A stretch of DNA of 64,000 nucleotides from Chrysomallon squamiferum (lineage: Eukaryota > Mollusca > Gastropoda > Neomphalida > Peltospiridae): positions 19,287,394-19,351,393 of the forward strand of contig CM022672.1 of the NCBI GenBank assembly GCA_012295275.1, read 5' to 3'. How positions within the stretch are numbered: position 1 is the stretch's first letter; each line of letters begins with the position of its first letter. Positions 34,001-45,481 of the stretch are shown here, in pieces. The position numbers and the translations under genes are program-made. The notes under the pieces were generated by a model. The model worked only from the letters and a program-made list of their open reading frames with translations. It was not told the DNA's origin and made no database searches.

Positions 34001-36030
34001 GGGCATAAACTTGCACCCATTTTCAACACACTGCTGGATACATAGTAAATAATCAGTCAAAACTGTTGTATATTTATGCTTTAAAGTTCGTTCAAAAGAT
34101 TGTTGAGAAAAAAATATATTTTACATACTATTATTATTACAGCTACCATTATAATACTGATCCTAGAAATAACAACTTTGTTGTTCATTCAATTGTTATT
34201 TTTGTTTTATAAAAGACTGAATAGTATATATGATCCTACAGTTATAAACTGTGTTTCTTATATTTATTTCAAATCAATAAAATTATTTAAATCCAATGCT
34301 AATGTAAAATAATTCCTTGATATTTTGAAGTTAGTTGAAATTGTTGTTAATTCAAAGTATAAGACATAGACATCATTACAATTTTGAGGGTTTTTTTAAA
34401 ATTAATTCTTACCTTGATGGTGGTTCACACTTCTAGAATCCTAGTTGTTTTATTGGGTTTGTTATTTTTATTATTATTATTTTTTTTTTCTGTTTATTCC
34501 AGATTCAACATTTTGAAAAAGCTGAGACACAGACAGTGGAAAGGAACATTGCACATGATGAACTTGAAAAAACCGTGATGTCATTACAAGACCAAATTTC
34601 AGAAAAAAACAAGGTCTAATGCTTTTACTATAGCAGTTAATATAAAATATATTAATGTCAGTAAAACAATCAGTGAGAAGTCCAAGCATGAATTCTGTGT
34701 AAATTTATTCGATATCTATGATCAGTTACCAAAAGTATTATGTTCTATATTTTAACATGAAATATGTCATTGTTATTTAAAAATTTAATCAAGTGTCCTC
34801 TTGAATTTGTTACAAAATTATTCATCCATATCTTACCTGTAACCAGTCAGAAACTCAGTTTTATAATGTCACAGTTTTCAAGCTGATTATCAGTCAAAGA
34901 GCGTAACCACTTTCTGCACTTAAAATTGTTTTAGCTCTCCCACAATTCACCAAAAAAACTGCGGACACAAACAGTTTCAGCCTATTCTAAATTACAATCT
35001 AAATGAAACATTTTTAACATAAATACATCACATTTGTTTGATATCATAATCATTATGATTATAATTTAGAAAATATGTTTTTTTTTTATATGTTTATCTG
35101 ATTTAATCTGTTTGCTGTCTCAGATTCTGAAGAAACAAGAGCAGACGTTAAAAGACCTGAGAATAACACTTCAGCGTGAGCTCAGAGTGCAGGCCCTGCC
35201 AAACGACGACTCCTCCGAGCTGAGAGAATCGTCAAACTCGCCTGTCCCCAGCAGAAAGTCAGACTCGCATAAACACAGCTCGCATGAGCCCTGGAATAAC
35301 CCGAACCTCACTCACAAGAACCAGATTGGCGACCAGTCTTACGCCCAGGCCTCGGCAGCAGCGATGGAGAGTCGAGATGACGCCAAACTGAAGAAAGGAA
35401 TGCAGGGAATTCGCCAGGAGCTGGACAAAGACGTCAATTTTCAGTACCTGAAACACGTCATTCTAAAATTCTGCTGCAGTCGAGAGTCTGAGGTATTCAC
35501 CCTTTTAGAAAATTTGATGTCATTTTGGTTAATGTTTTTAACACTGAAGTTTCATTTTTAGAGTGTGAGATATTTATTTTATTTATTTAGAAAAACTTGG
35601 GCACATTCCCTTTACATATAATGCTCTGTGAGTTATTTGTCCTCTATGAATTTCTGTGTCTTTTTTCTCTGGAGTAGTGGTAGTAGTTTTCTGTCATATC
35701 TTCAAGACAAAATGATATTTTATATTTTATGTGCTATTTTATGTGATATTTTATATTTTATATTTTATGACAAAACAAAAGGGAAAATGTTGACCTTTCA
35801 TCATTGAGGGGTACTTTGTCATCAAATACTTCCAGAAATATTGTGATTCCATGTTTCCTTTCTATTTTCAGTCAATACAGCTGATCAAGGCACTGTCCAT
35901 GTTACTGCACTTCAGTCGAGATGAACAGGAGTTGTTAAAACAGACTCTACAGTGGAAGATGTCCTGGTTTGGACCTAAACCACATGTAGGTCAAGGACAG
36001 ACTTCCAAAATCATACCTCCGTCGTACTGA
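21066..36030 (+). CDS. GOLGA1: Golgin-97 (golgin A1), GRIP-domain coiled coil
   Basis: Tether of the trans-Golgi network recruited by ARL1-GTP. Twenty coding exons: 21066-21180, 21721-21830, 22325-22421, 22922-22996, 23471-23568, 24053-24181, 24961-25109, 26071-26182, 26690-26785, 27225-27353, 28161-28256, 29659-29754, 30662-30757, 31069-31221, 31675-31860, 33281-33383, 33796-33977, 34503-34613, 35124-35492, 35872-36030. All phases agree; the product is 886 residues (human 767). It starts MFAKLKERI, as golgin-97 does. Residues about 90-710 are continuous heptad coiled coil. Residues about 812-872 are the GRIP domain, with the ARL1-binding Tyr in FQYLKHVILKF and ending KMSWFGPKP. Exon 19 is strikingly G+C-rich and precedes the GRIP domain with a Ser/Pro/His linker. 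Introns hold repeats and a MITE-like element. Confidence 0.96.
27553..27616. repeat. (TTTA)n microsatellite, GOLGA1 intron 10
   Basis: About 16 TTTA units in uninterrupted array. Similar short TTTA tracts occur at 7857-7880 and 31024-31051. Confidence 0.95.
27690..28120 (+). repeat. Degenerate repeat array in GOLGA1 intron 10
   Basis: The motif ATAATANATTCTAGTTTTGTG followed by TATTTTG recurs with decay at about 27699, 27741, 27770, 27803, 27883, 27966, 28026 and 28090. Spacing varies between about 30 and 85 bp. It is an old minisatellite-like array, not coding. Confidence 0.7.
31233..31612. repeat. Decayed ATT/ACT triplet array, GOLGA1 intron 14
   Basis: A three-base period persists for about 380 bp, passing from pure ATT into mixed ACT, ACC and ATT triplets. 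It is open in several frames in both strands because triplets with T, A and C at fixed positions make few stops. It fills most of the intron 31222-31674. Confidence 0.9.
32276..33011. mobile_element. MITE-like element in GOLGA1 intron 15
   Basis: Terminal inverted repeats: the left end reads GTATATACTTGTGTA from 32278 and the right end is its inverted copy ending at 33009; over 23 positions three differ. TA flanks both ends (32274-32275, 33012-33013), consistent with a Tc1/mariner-type target duplication. TCGACTTATACAT occurs near both ends (32338-32350, 32970-32982). The inside is much richer in G+C than the intron around it and has no transposase ORF. It is a non-autonomous DNA transposon by structure; the family name is not known to me. 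Confidence 0.75.
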
Positions 36031-36396
36031 TCAGGAGAACCATTTGCAACCAGTGTCTTTCAAACAGTACATTAATTTTTAAAATAACTGCTTTATCGTG
36101 TAAAAAGATGTAATTATGTACTAGTGTTTATTACAAAGTGCTTCTTCTTCTGTGGTATCTAGCAGGAGTATCTGTGTCAGCTAACTCAAGAAAGAGGACA
36201 GGACTGTTGGATTTTGCTTGGAATTCTTTTAGTGGGTTTTGCTATAATCAAAAGGGCAACAGTTTTACCAATAATACAAAGGAATGTTCAACCCACACAG
36301 TGTATAACACTGATGTTTGTCCTCTCCACGAGTTTTTTCTTTTCTTAGAACCATTCACAATGTTGTGATTACACAATTAATATTTTTTATTTAAAT

Positions 36397-36431
<35 letters not shown>

Positions 36432-38431
36432 GCAAAAAAAATGCTATTTATCCAAATGTACATTGTGTTCTGTCTATGACTTAATTTGGTATTAGTTAGT
36501 AAACATAATGTATTATAGGGTGAGGGTGAGGGAATAAAATGATGTTTATACTAATGTATTTGGACTGTTTTCTTTCCATAACATATTCTGTGTCTGCTTT
36601 GAATAATTCTGCTTTTTATGACTGGATACATTTTTTCTTCTTTTTTTTTTAAGTCAAGGGCAAACCACTGAAACAAACATTTTAATATTTCTTTCTCTGT
36701 TACCAGCCTTTTTTTTTTGTTTTTGCTAAGAAAATTAATTCCAGATATTAGTTCTATTGTGCACCTATATTCATTTGCATAATATTATTTAACTTGAATA
36801 AAAAAAAAAGTGCTATAGTTTATTACTCAAAATGGTAAAAAAAAGAAAGTTATGGTATTTATTGATACATGCACCGCCAGTCTTATAAATTACTGCCTGA
36901 TTAGTGTTTTTTCACATTTAGCAAAACTTATTAATAGTAGCACTCTTAATGAACATTCAGTGCTTAATCTGTCTTCTGAATTTATTTTAACAAATATTAA
37001 TTTTGTATGGTCATGGTGCATATTTCTCGATATTACTGTAGCTTTGGAGATTATTATTGTTGTTTTTCCTAATCTATTATTGTTTTACCTTTATTATGTA
37101 TAGAAAGCAAATCAGTCTGGCTTCTGTGGAGTCTGCTAAAAAGTCACAAAAATGGTGGCCTCCATGAAAGAATATTTAATGCTTGTTTTGTTTATGTTTT
37201 TTTGTTATTATTAAAATCACTCATTTTTATTTGTTACACACTGATTTATACTGATGTACCATTAGGCCTTAGTATTTCTTTAAACACAACTGGAATGACG
37301 AGTTACACGACTGTCATCTTTACACTGTATCAGAATTTATTCACAAAAGACAGTATTTATATTGTTAGGCTGTCAGAATATGTCTTTTAAAAAGAATAAC
37401 ATAAAAATTCCAGTATATGTATTTCATCATAGAACTCTCTAGATGTGTAACATTGATTTTATTTTTTGGTGTTTAACAATGGTGTCACCATCTAATCATT
37501 GCAAAACAAACTCAGTTGGCTGCCCATCACGATTAGTAAAATCTTAATTTAAAGCAAATTTAGATCTGTACATTATTGCACATTATGAATTTAAAGTAAA
37601 TTTAGTTTTATACATTATTTTTACAATGTTAATATTTAAATTCATGCTATCTGTAATCCCTTTCGTAAAACAGAGGATCAACCATAATTCAGATTTAATC
37701 ACTGATTGTAAACAGAAGATAAACAAATTGATAAATTCAGATTCCACACATATGAAATTATTTACAGAAGTATCTTTGGCAATTCTGTGTAAATAAGTAC
37801 TATGTGTGTTCTGTTCAATCTTTGCTGAATATACATATATATAAACATGCATATGCAGATGAATTTCTTCCATAGACATTTAAATGAGGGAAAAAATACT
37901 TTGACTTAGAAAGAGGATTGGCAGAACATTGAATCTGTTGCAGCTGCTATGTTTTGCCCAGTGACGTATTTCTGTACAGATCATAATCTGGTCCATCTTT
38001 AGAGACACAGATGCTTGATATTTTATGTTGCTGTGTACCTAAACTATTGACTTCTTCTTACTAAATACCGTTCTTTCAATTCATTGGTGTCATATTTTGA
38101 CTTGAGAAGACGAATATAAGTTGCTGACATTGGTTCAACCCAAGACTCTGAGCACGTATGTATTATTTTTCCATGACATCATCTTTTGTTAAATGAAGAA
38201 AACATTTGGTATATTTTAGCGATATCGAAGATGCAAAATGTGTTGTTAATTTTTGTCACATAATTGTTATATTTAAACATTGTAGCAACACTTAAATTGT
38301 GGGATTGTTTTGTTGTTGTTTTTTAAAGTAAGATTAGTAATTTAATAGTGTTGTGGTCAGATAATCATATAGTTGAAAAATAATTGTTGATCTTCATAGT
38401 ATATTGTTTTGGAAGATTATTATTATTATTG

Positions 38432-38484
<53 letters not shown>

Positions 38485-41400
38485 TAAATAAACTTGATTC
38501 CTTGAATTTAGCATAAAATGTATGTAATAAATAAAAATTTAAGCAACTAAATTTTTGATTTCATAACAAAATTCAGTGTATTTCACTGTAAAGCATCTGC
38601 TCATGTCTAAAAATATTTCGATAACATCTGCTCATAAATTTGTTGCTGTGGTTACAACCAAAGAGAAGTAACAGTTTCTTGAGACAATTACAGATCTTCT
38701 AGATCTTTGTTTCAGTTTTCAAACCAAATTTAGGTTTTGTTTCTATGGAAATATTTTTGTGGGCGTGTTTAAGGGGAGTTGTAACTTTTGGATTTTAGGT
38801 TCATTAGACTTTTGGGAACCGGGCAGGTGCATTTGAAATCTAATGAGATCATAAGAGAACATTTTAGACATTGACTGAGAAACTGGAAATGCCCATTTGT
38901 TTTAAATTAGGAAATTTGTCCAGATGGAAAATGTATGCATGAATATCTGCCTTCTTACAGCTGGACATTGGTCATTTTCACCAGTGTTCATGTGCAATAT
39001 TTAAGATATGAAATTAGATGAAGTGTGTGGTAACCAGATATTTATATGAAATACCTGAAGAATTAAATATATATTTTTTTTTAAATAACCACATCAACCC
39101 ATTTGATGTTGACACACAATTTTAAAAGGCAGCAATATTGTATTCGTTACAGAATATTTTACAGTCCTTGCTTTTTTTGTAATATACAAGAATTAGTACG
39201 CATATTAATGTGACAGTTGTTATCACAGATTATGAAAACTTATTTACAAGGTTGTTTTTTCTTCTTCTTTTTTCTTAAAATTAATTTTTTTTTTTTTCAT
39301 TATTAGTCAGTACAGTATAACCATTACCAGGAATAAAAATTCAATATCCTTTCCAAAATTTGAACATTACTTCAACAGTAGTATTGATAGTGCTGTCTAG
39401 AATCACCAGAGATAAATCTGTTCAGTAAGATGGTTAATGTTTTTAGGTTATTTTTCTGATTTTTAATTTTTTGATTTTTTATTATCATTATTTTTGTTTA
39501 CTATGTATTTCTAAATTACATTCATCGGGATATACACAGGTAGAAATATGTGCACAAAGTGGCCAGATATGAAGTAAATCGTTTTTCAATAAGGGTGTGG
39601 GTTTTTTCTGCAATTTTTAAGCAATAAGGGGCATAAATTGTTTACATATTATCATTATTTGTTTAATTCAAAAAGATCATAAAGTGTCCATTATTTTAAC
39701 CTGCTACAAAAATCTATTTATATAACTGCAGTAACATCATAGTTGTTGTATTTATCTGCTGATTGTGGCTTTATTTCATTTATATGCTAATCAGTCAGCT
39801 TTTCCAAAAGCTGATTGCAATTAAATTATTATCTTTGTATATTTTCTATTTCTTTTGAGGATAATGTATCTTTTGATATTTATTAATTCTCACTGATTGT
39901 AGTATTTTATTATTTTTTGTTTCAATTTGTTTTGTACAATATATGCAAATCCATTATTTAAATTACTAGGAATGTTTTTTTAGTAACTATTTGTTATGTC
40001 TCGTCTTTAATATATAAATAATATATAAATATGACCGGTATATATAATAATGATAATAAATTTTAAAAACACATTTTAAAATATATTTATTTTGTTTTCT
40101 TATTACCATTATTTATATTCCATAACTGCAGCAACAACGTTATCTGGATTCTGTTTCAAATATTTTTTCTTTTCTTTTTTTGTGTATTAAAGCAACAAAA
40201 CAACAACAACATCTGCATTGAATGCAAAGTTCCCACACAACTTTATGCAGTTAAACAATAAGTGTTGTGCATCTGTGACACGAATATTATTTTTCTTTTT
40301 CTGTATTTCTTTATCATTATATTTTGTTTTCTTTTAAACAAGACAAATACACATATTATAATAATTCACTGTAAATCATGCAGTTGTAATTCTCCTGTTA
40401 TTTGTTTTTAATTATAAATTATTTTGTCACGGAAAATATTAATATCCTTATATTTATGAAAGTATTAAAACTGATTACATGATCATATTTGTTACAATTT
40501 CTTCTTTATCAGTTAGGCTGATTAAAGGGCATGGCTATTTCCCTCACAACCAATTGCTCCAAGGCTGAATGCTGTTGTTTATCACTCACAAATGAAATTG
40601 TCTTAACACTGTTAAACTAATGTGTAGTCGGTCAGTCTTATAGTGTTAATATTAGACAGCAACTGTTTGATTTAAGATGTGTTGTTAAAAGATGTGGCCT
40701 AGTCACAAAAAAAGAAGAATCGTTTAGTCGAATCTTAGTCTTGGCATAAATTAGGGATTGTTTAATGTACCAGAGTCATTATCTTCTATTTTTAAAATTA
40801 CATTATTGTCCATAATTATGTATTATACAGTTTAAAATAAATATTAATATCAGAAAATTAGAGGATCAGTCTTATTTGTTGCTTAGGGATAACTAATTAA
40901 AGATGTGTTTTTCTTATTTACTTTTAATTATTCAAATAGTATTAGATTTTAGATATTTATAATTATAATAATAATAACATAGAATGAAAAAAAAAGCAAA
41001 ATACACATACAGACACACACACACACACATGCAAATGCACATGGTAAATCAAAGGGGAATAATTTGGACATACCTAGAAGAAATTGGTACTGGTGTGTTT
41101 TCATCTGTGCAAAAATCTGATTAACCAAAATATCCCCCTTCATCCATGGGTCATACATGTGTTGCCATATTAATGTTCATTCTGGCTTTTGTGTGTTATT
41201 CTGTTGATTTTAACAAATAATACAACACAATGAGGAAATTAATCTTTATTATTATTATTATTATTATTATACTTACAAGTATAATATTTACTATTAATTA
41301 AGAGACTTACAAAAAAAAAAAAAAATTCTTGAGCAGTAATAAAAACTTTTAGCAAAAAGATAAAGAAAAAGCAAGGAGAAAATAAGATACTTTAAAACAG

Positions 41401-42052
41401 ATTTGGATTAAACTTTACGATATTATTTGCAGGTTTTATGGAATAAAGATTTTAAAAAAAAAAAAAAACAGTATTTTCTTAAACAGTAATCACAATTTTA
41501 TATATAGTTATAATTGCTTTTTAAAAACACACACACACACACACAGAGATGGACAGATAGATACAGATATTTAAGTTTGTCCACGTTACAGCTCATTAAT
41601 TACTTAAAGCATTTTTCTTTTCTGTTTTTTAATCTGTGAATAATAAGAATATAAGACAGTGAATGACTGTTTGTTTCTAAAAACTTTTTTTATTATTATT
41701 CTTTGGGGTTTTTTAAAGGAAGAAAAAAAAAAAAAAAAAGAAATGAAAGAGATTAATAAACTTAATGTTTGAAAAGAAAAAATATCCATCAGCTAGCCCT
41801 GAAATAAGAAGAAAACTTGTCACACTCTCAATGTTTGTATGCAGATGAACTGGACATTTGTGTTCAGCATCTGAGGTTTTTCTTATTATTGTTATTTACC
41901 AGCCACTTATTATAATGGTTTGTAATAGATTTTAATTTATTATTTTTGTTTTCTTCATGCCAACAACTTTCATTTTGTTTCAGTTTATGAATACATTTGA
42001 ATTTTATTCTAATAAGTTAGTATATATAATTAATCTACAAAAACTCCCACAA

Positions 42053-42097
<45 letters not shown>

Positions 42098-42436
42098 TAT
42101 CCAGTTAAATTAATTTTACACTATACCACCATACCAAGCCTCGTTTTTCATTACATTTAGTATTTGTTTTTTGTTACGTTACATTTTTGTTTTTGTTTTG
42201 TTTTTTAATTTAAAATATATATATATGAATTATAAAAAAATTAATATCATGCATGACGTTAACATTTAATTCTACTACCAAGTTCCTGAACAAGAACGAG
42301 ATGGAAGTAAAAATAAATTAATAACTCAGCAATTTTATCACATTATTTTCGTATTTACTGTCCACACTTTCCATTACAAAAACAATTCGTGAGACAGTTT
42401 TCCATTCGGGAGCAACATTTCCGTTCGCTAAACGAT
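36031..42436. other. GOLGA1 3' UTR and intergenic DNA
   Basis: No ORF in this 6.4-kb stretch resembles a protein. GOLGA1 3' UTR occupies the left part; AATAAA at 36533-36538 is the first strong end candidate and others follow. Low-complexity items are a 31-base T run (36399-36429), (ATT)n at 38417-38484, a CA run near 41009-41030, a CA run at 41528-41544 and (AAT)n at 42055-42095. The 3' UTR of the minus-strand membrane-protein gene should lie at the right end. Confidence 0.7.
38417..38484. repeat. (ATT)n microsatellite
   Basis: About 22 ATT-type triplets with two GTT variants near the left end, downstream of GOLGA1. Confidence 0.95.
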
Positions 42437-43069
42437 TCACTTGCACTCACATGATATTGTGGTATCTGATGTGCATAGACTTTCAGCCCTATTGTTATTT
42501 TTATGCCGATCAGTCATGCTCCTGGTTATTGGTCTGGCTCCTCGGGAAGATGCACTTTTCTTGTGTGACCGTTTCTTTGACTTCTGAAAAACGTTCATGG
42601 GCTGATAACAAAGTCCAGTAATTAATATTACTGCGGCTATGACAATCGCAAAAGCTGCTCTGTACTGATCAGAAAATGCGTTGTATCTCCCAATCACTTG
42701 CGTGACAACACAAGGGAACTGTGCATAAAGCGGAAACCAAACGTAAAACAGAGCCTGAATGGGAAAACTGCAAATGAGCAAGGCTCCGAGGATCTCTCGA
42801 ATGAATAACTTTTTTAGAATGTTTTTATTTCTTATGGTGCAAACTATTTTCTCAGCGAAGATAATACAGCACCAAGCGAAAATAAATAAAAAAGAGTTAG
42901 TTAAAACTAATCCGGTTGTGTTTATATGCTGCTGATAAAATGCCGCCAGAAAGGTCCAGATCAACAAGATTTCGAGTTTGAAAAATCCGCTGTTAAGAAT
43001 AGAATAGAAGGCGAATCTTGCTGGTGCGAAAATCAATTCTACAATTAGAAGCAAACAGCCCAAAGCCAT
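42437..43069 (-). CDS. Unrecognised five-helix membrane protein
   Basis: A 210-residue ORF in one exon. I do not recognise the family. Hydrophobic segments at about residues 3-24, 28-47, 53-72, 92-116 and 138-156 predict five membrane helices. A strongly basic, Ser-rich tail (about 161-195, KSKKRSHKKSASSRGARP and on) ends in SCECK. Helix 4 contains the aromatic and proline pattern FPIQALFYVWFPLYAQFP. The basic loop after helix 3 (RNKNILKKLF) and basic tail suggest, by the positive-inside rule, that both are cytoplasmic. The start context (TTAATGG) is weak, so an upstream exon cannot be excluded. Coding base composition is clearly above the surroundings, and a CRE pair lies about 100-130 bp upstream, which supports a real gene. 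Confidence 0.7.
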   Translation of the reverse strand: MALGCLLLIVELIFAPARFAFYSILNSGFFKLEILLIWTFLAAFYQQHINTTGLVLTNSFLFIFAWCCIIFAEKIVCTIRNKNILKKLFIREILGALLICSFPIQALFYVWFPLYAQFPCVVTQVIGRYNAFSDQYRAAFAIVIAAVILITGLCYQPMNVFQKSKKRSHKKSASSRGARPITRSMTDRHKNNNRAESLCTSDTTISCECK

Positions 43070-43167
43070 TAATAAAGCGTAAATGGGGCATGCCTTTTGT
43101 AATATTTACCGGACATTTCCATTTCAACCTGACACACCAAGATAATGTCGGTTGATGTGGAAATGTA

Positions 43168-43200
43168 TGACGTCATTGTTTAATAGTGCATCTGACGTCA
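43168..43200. promoter_or_regulatory. Paired CRE palindromes, left pair
   Basis: TGACGTCA, the full cAMP-response element bound by CREB/ATF dimers, occurs at 43168-43175 and 43193-43200. It is about 100-130 bp upstream of the membrane-protein start codon. Confidence 0.75.
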
Positions 43201-43493
43201 CTGTAAAGCAAGCCTTGATTACCTGTGTTAGCTAAAGTTTCTTTCATCTTTTATCTTTCAGCATATGACCTGTTATAAGGTTCCCACACGACAGTTGCAT
43301 GAGGATTGACACTGGCTGTGACTGAGACAAGCCTTATACAGCCACTGACTGACCATCAATCATAGATCATCAAGTTTACCATCACTAAAACACACAGTTA
43401 TGTACAAATGGTTAATAGTTAACTGACAGTTTTTAGATACAACTGTCATAATATCTTCTCGTTAAAACGGACGTTTATATATATATATATATT

Positions 43494-43495
<2 letters not shown>

Positions 43496-43541
<46 letters not shown>

Positions 43542-43593
43542 GAGAATTGTTAATTAACAGGTACAAATTATTATTTTATTTTTATTATTATTA

Positions 43594-43642
<49 letters not shown>

Positions 43643-43643
43643 T
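43496..43643. repeat. Two (ATT)n microsatellites
   Basis: Near-perfect ATT arrays at 43496-43541 and 43568-43643 with a short AT-rich spacer. Confidence 0.95.
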
Positions 43644-44044
43644 GTTGTTGTTATTGTTGTAGATGCTTTTTCTTTTTGAGTGCGTGCATGCTGACGCATT
43701 CCAATGTTTATACCTAAGAATGCACAAAAATAATTTTCATTTTTCAATTTTCCAGGTGCTATTATATCTCAAATATTTTTTTTTTTTTTTTTTTCATCTG
43801 CGTCAAACCTCGTTTTTCCTTCACAAATGATATTAAGGAGATGGTATTTTCACAAATAATAAATAACTAAGTAAATATATAAATAAATCAAATTCACCAA
43901 ATATATATGAATAGCGATTATATTAAGTATATACTTCACTAATGTATAAAAATTTATTCAGTTAAATTTGTAATTGATTAATTATAAATAATAACATATC
44001 TGACCAAAGTACCGTCTCTATATATATATTTTTTTAAATAAATC

Positions 44045-44046
<2 letters not shown>

Positions 44047-44083
<37 letters not shown>
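44047..44083. repeat. (CA)n microsatellite
   Basis: About 18 uninterrupted CA units between the two CRE pairs. Confidence 0.95.
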
Positions 44084-44084
<1 letters not shown>

Positions 44085-44538
44085 CACAAAATATGACCTG
44101 TGAATAAAGAGATGGTGGATGGCAACCTTTAGTTGCCTTAAATCCGGAAGCATTTACGAGTTGTCTGCCCTTGATTTGGAAAAATGCATTAAACTCAAAA
44201 CTCGAGTTGTGAAGCACTAATCAGGCAATATGCAAGTACTTGAAGTAAGTTTCTAGAAAAGAATGATCAAAAGCTATTGTTTCCATTTATGTCAAACAGT
44301 TTTTAAATACGGTAATGTTTCATAAATATCTTTTGTCAGTAAGTGTTTCGGTGTTGATGAAAGAGCGAAATGAGAGTCAAATAGGAATACATACGCGAAA
44401 CCCTCGAAACGGATAATTAGTTACTATCCAACCAACTATTATACAGTAATATTATTTATTGCAGACAATGGGGTATTAATTTCCAAAGACCGTAAATTAA
44501 AACTGATATTGTACATATAACATTTTATTAATTTTACT

Positions 44539-44571
44539 TGACGTCACAAATAACTCATCGCCATGACGTCA
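44539..44571. promoter_or_regulatory. Paired CRE palindromes, right pair
   Basis: TGACGTCA at 44539-44546 and 44564-44571, about 0.9 kb upstream of the zinc-finger start codon and close to where its first exon probably begins. Start-to-start spacing is 25 bp, the same as in the left pair. Confidence 0.75.
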
Positions 44572-45362
44572 CCCGTTGTTACGGATTCGTTTTTGAATGG
44601 TCTCTCGTAACAGTTTAAAGATGGTAGATATATTTTTATTCTCAGTACGAAAAAATGCAACATCGGTTAAATTTTTGTTAATAAATATTATTAAAACGTA
44701 AATGAGATTTGAAATAAAATAACTCAGTGTTAGTTCCTAAATACATGAAAAAAAAAAAAATCCCACGCATAACTTTTAGTATGTTAATTTGAGAACTTCA
44801 AACATTCAAGAATATACTATCTTAATTTTTATTTATGTTTTTATTGAAAGTTAGAAATTATATTATTTCATTATCATTATAGGTGAGGAAATAAGAGAAA
44901 TATTCATTTATTTTACAAAAAAATGGAAAAGAAAATATATTACTATTTATTATGAACAGCATGTCAGATTTTGAAGTTCAGAATTAGCATAGACATCATG
45001 TTAATTCAAAATGGTTTTTAAAAAAAGAAGACAAAAATGAATATATTTTATCAGACGTACATTTTCTTGGAATATAAAAATGATAGTGATTGTGGTTAAT
45101 ATTTAAACTATATAATGAAAATACATAAATTCTCTTTAAAACATTTATTTATTTTTTAATTTAATAATTAAAAATATATGACACAATTTTAGATAAAATA
45201 TCTACTAAACTATCTCTAAAAAGACCTAAAATTAAATTGGTCTTTAAAATTAAATTATTTTAATTTTTTATTATTATTATTATTTATTTATTTCTTTGCT
45301 TCTGTTTTAAAAGTTGTGAGAAAATAAATTTAGTGTGTCTTTTTGCCTTTTTCAGTTTATTC

Positions 45363-45410
45363 ATGAAGATTACAAAAACAGTTGATTCAAACATCATCAT
45401 CTTCATCTAA
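45363..45410 (+). other. Short upstream ORF before the zinc-finger gene
   Basis: ATG at 45363 opens 15 codons ending in TAA, 71 nt before the main start and within the same exon. It is followed by a run of 16 A (45460-45475) just before the main ATG. Confidence 0.5.
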
Positions 45411-45481
45411 CAGAAGTCTACGAAATCAAAACTGAAATAATAACAATAATAAAAACTAAAAAAAAAAAAAAAAATCTCACA

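Larger units (their letters stand above)
43070..45481. promoter_or_regulatory. Divergent promoter region, membrane protein/zinc finger
   Basis: 2.4 kb between divergent start codons. It holds two pairs of CRE palindromes, (ATT)n arrays at 43496-43541 and 43568-43643, a CA array at 44047-44083, a T run near 43776-43793 and an acceptor (TTTTTCAG) just before 45356 that begins the exon carrying the zinc-finger start codon. An upstream noncoding exon for the zinc-finger gene is therefore likely. Confidence 0.6.

Noticed and set aside
36138-36368. 76-codon ORF just after GOLGA1
   Set aside because: Within the 3' UTR; no homology seen and no splice or start support.
38120-38145. GGTTCAACCC, resembling a tRNA B box
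   Set aside because: No A box or cloverleaf can be formed upstream and no T run follows closely.
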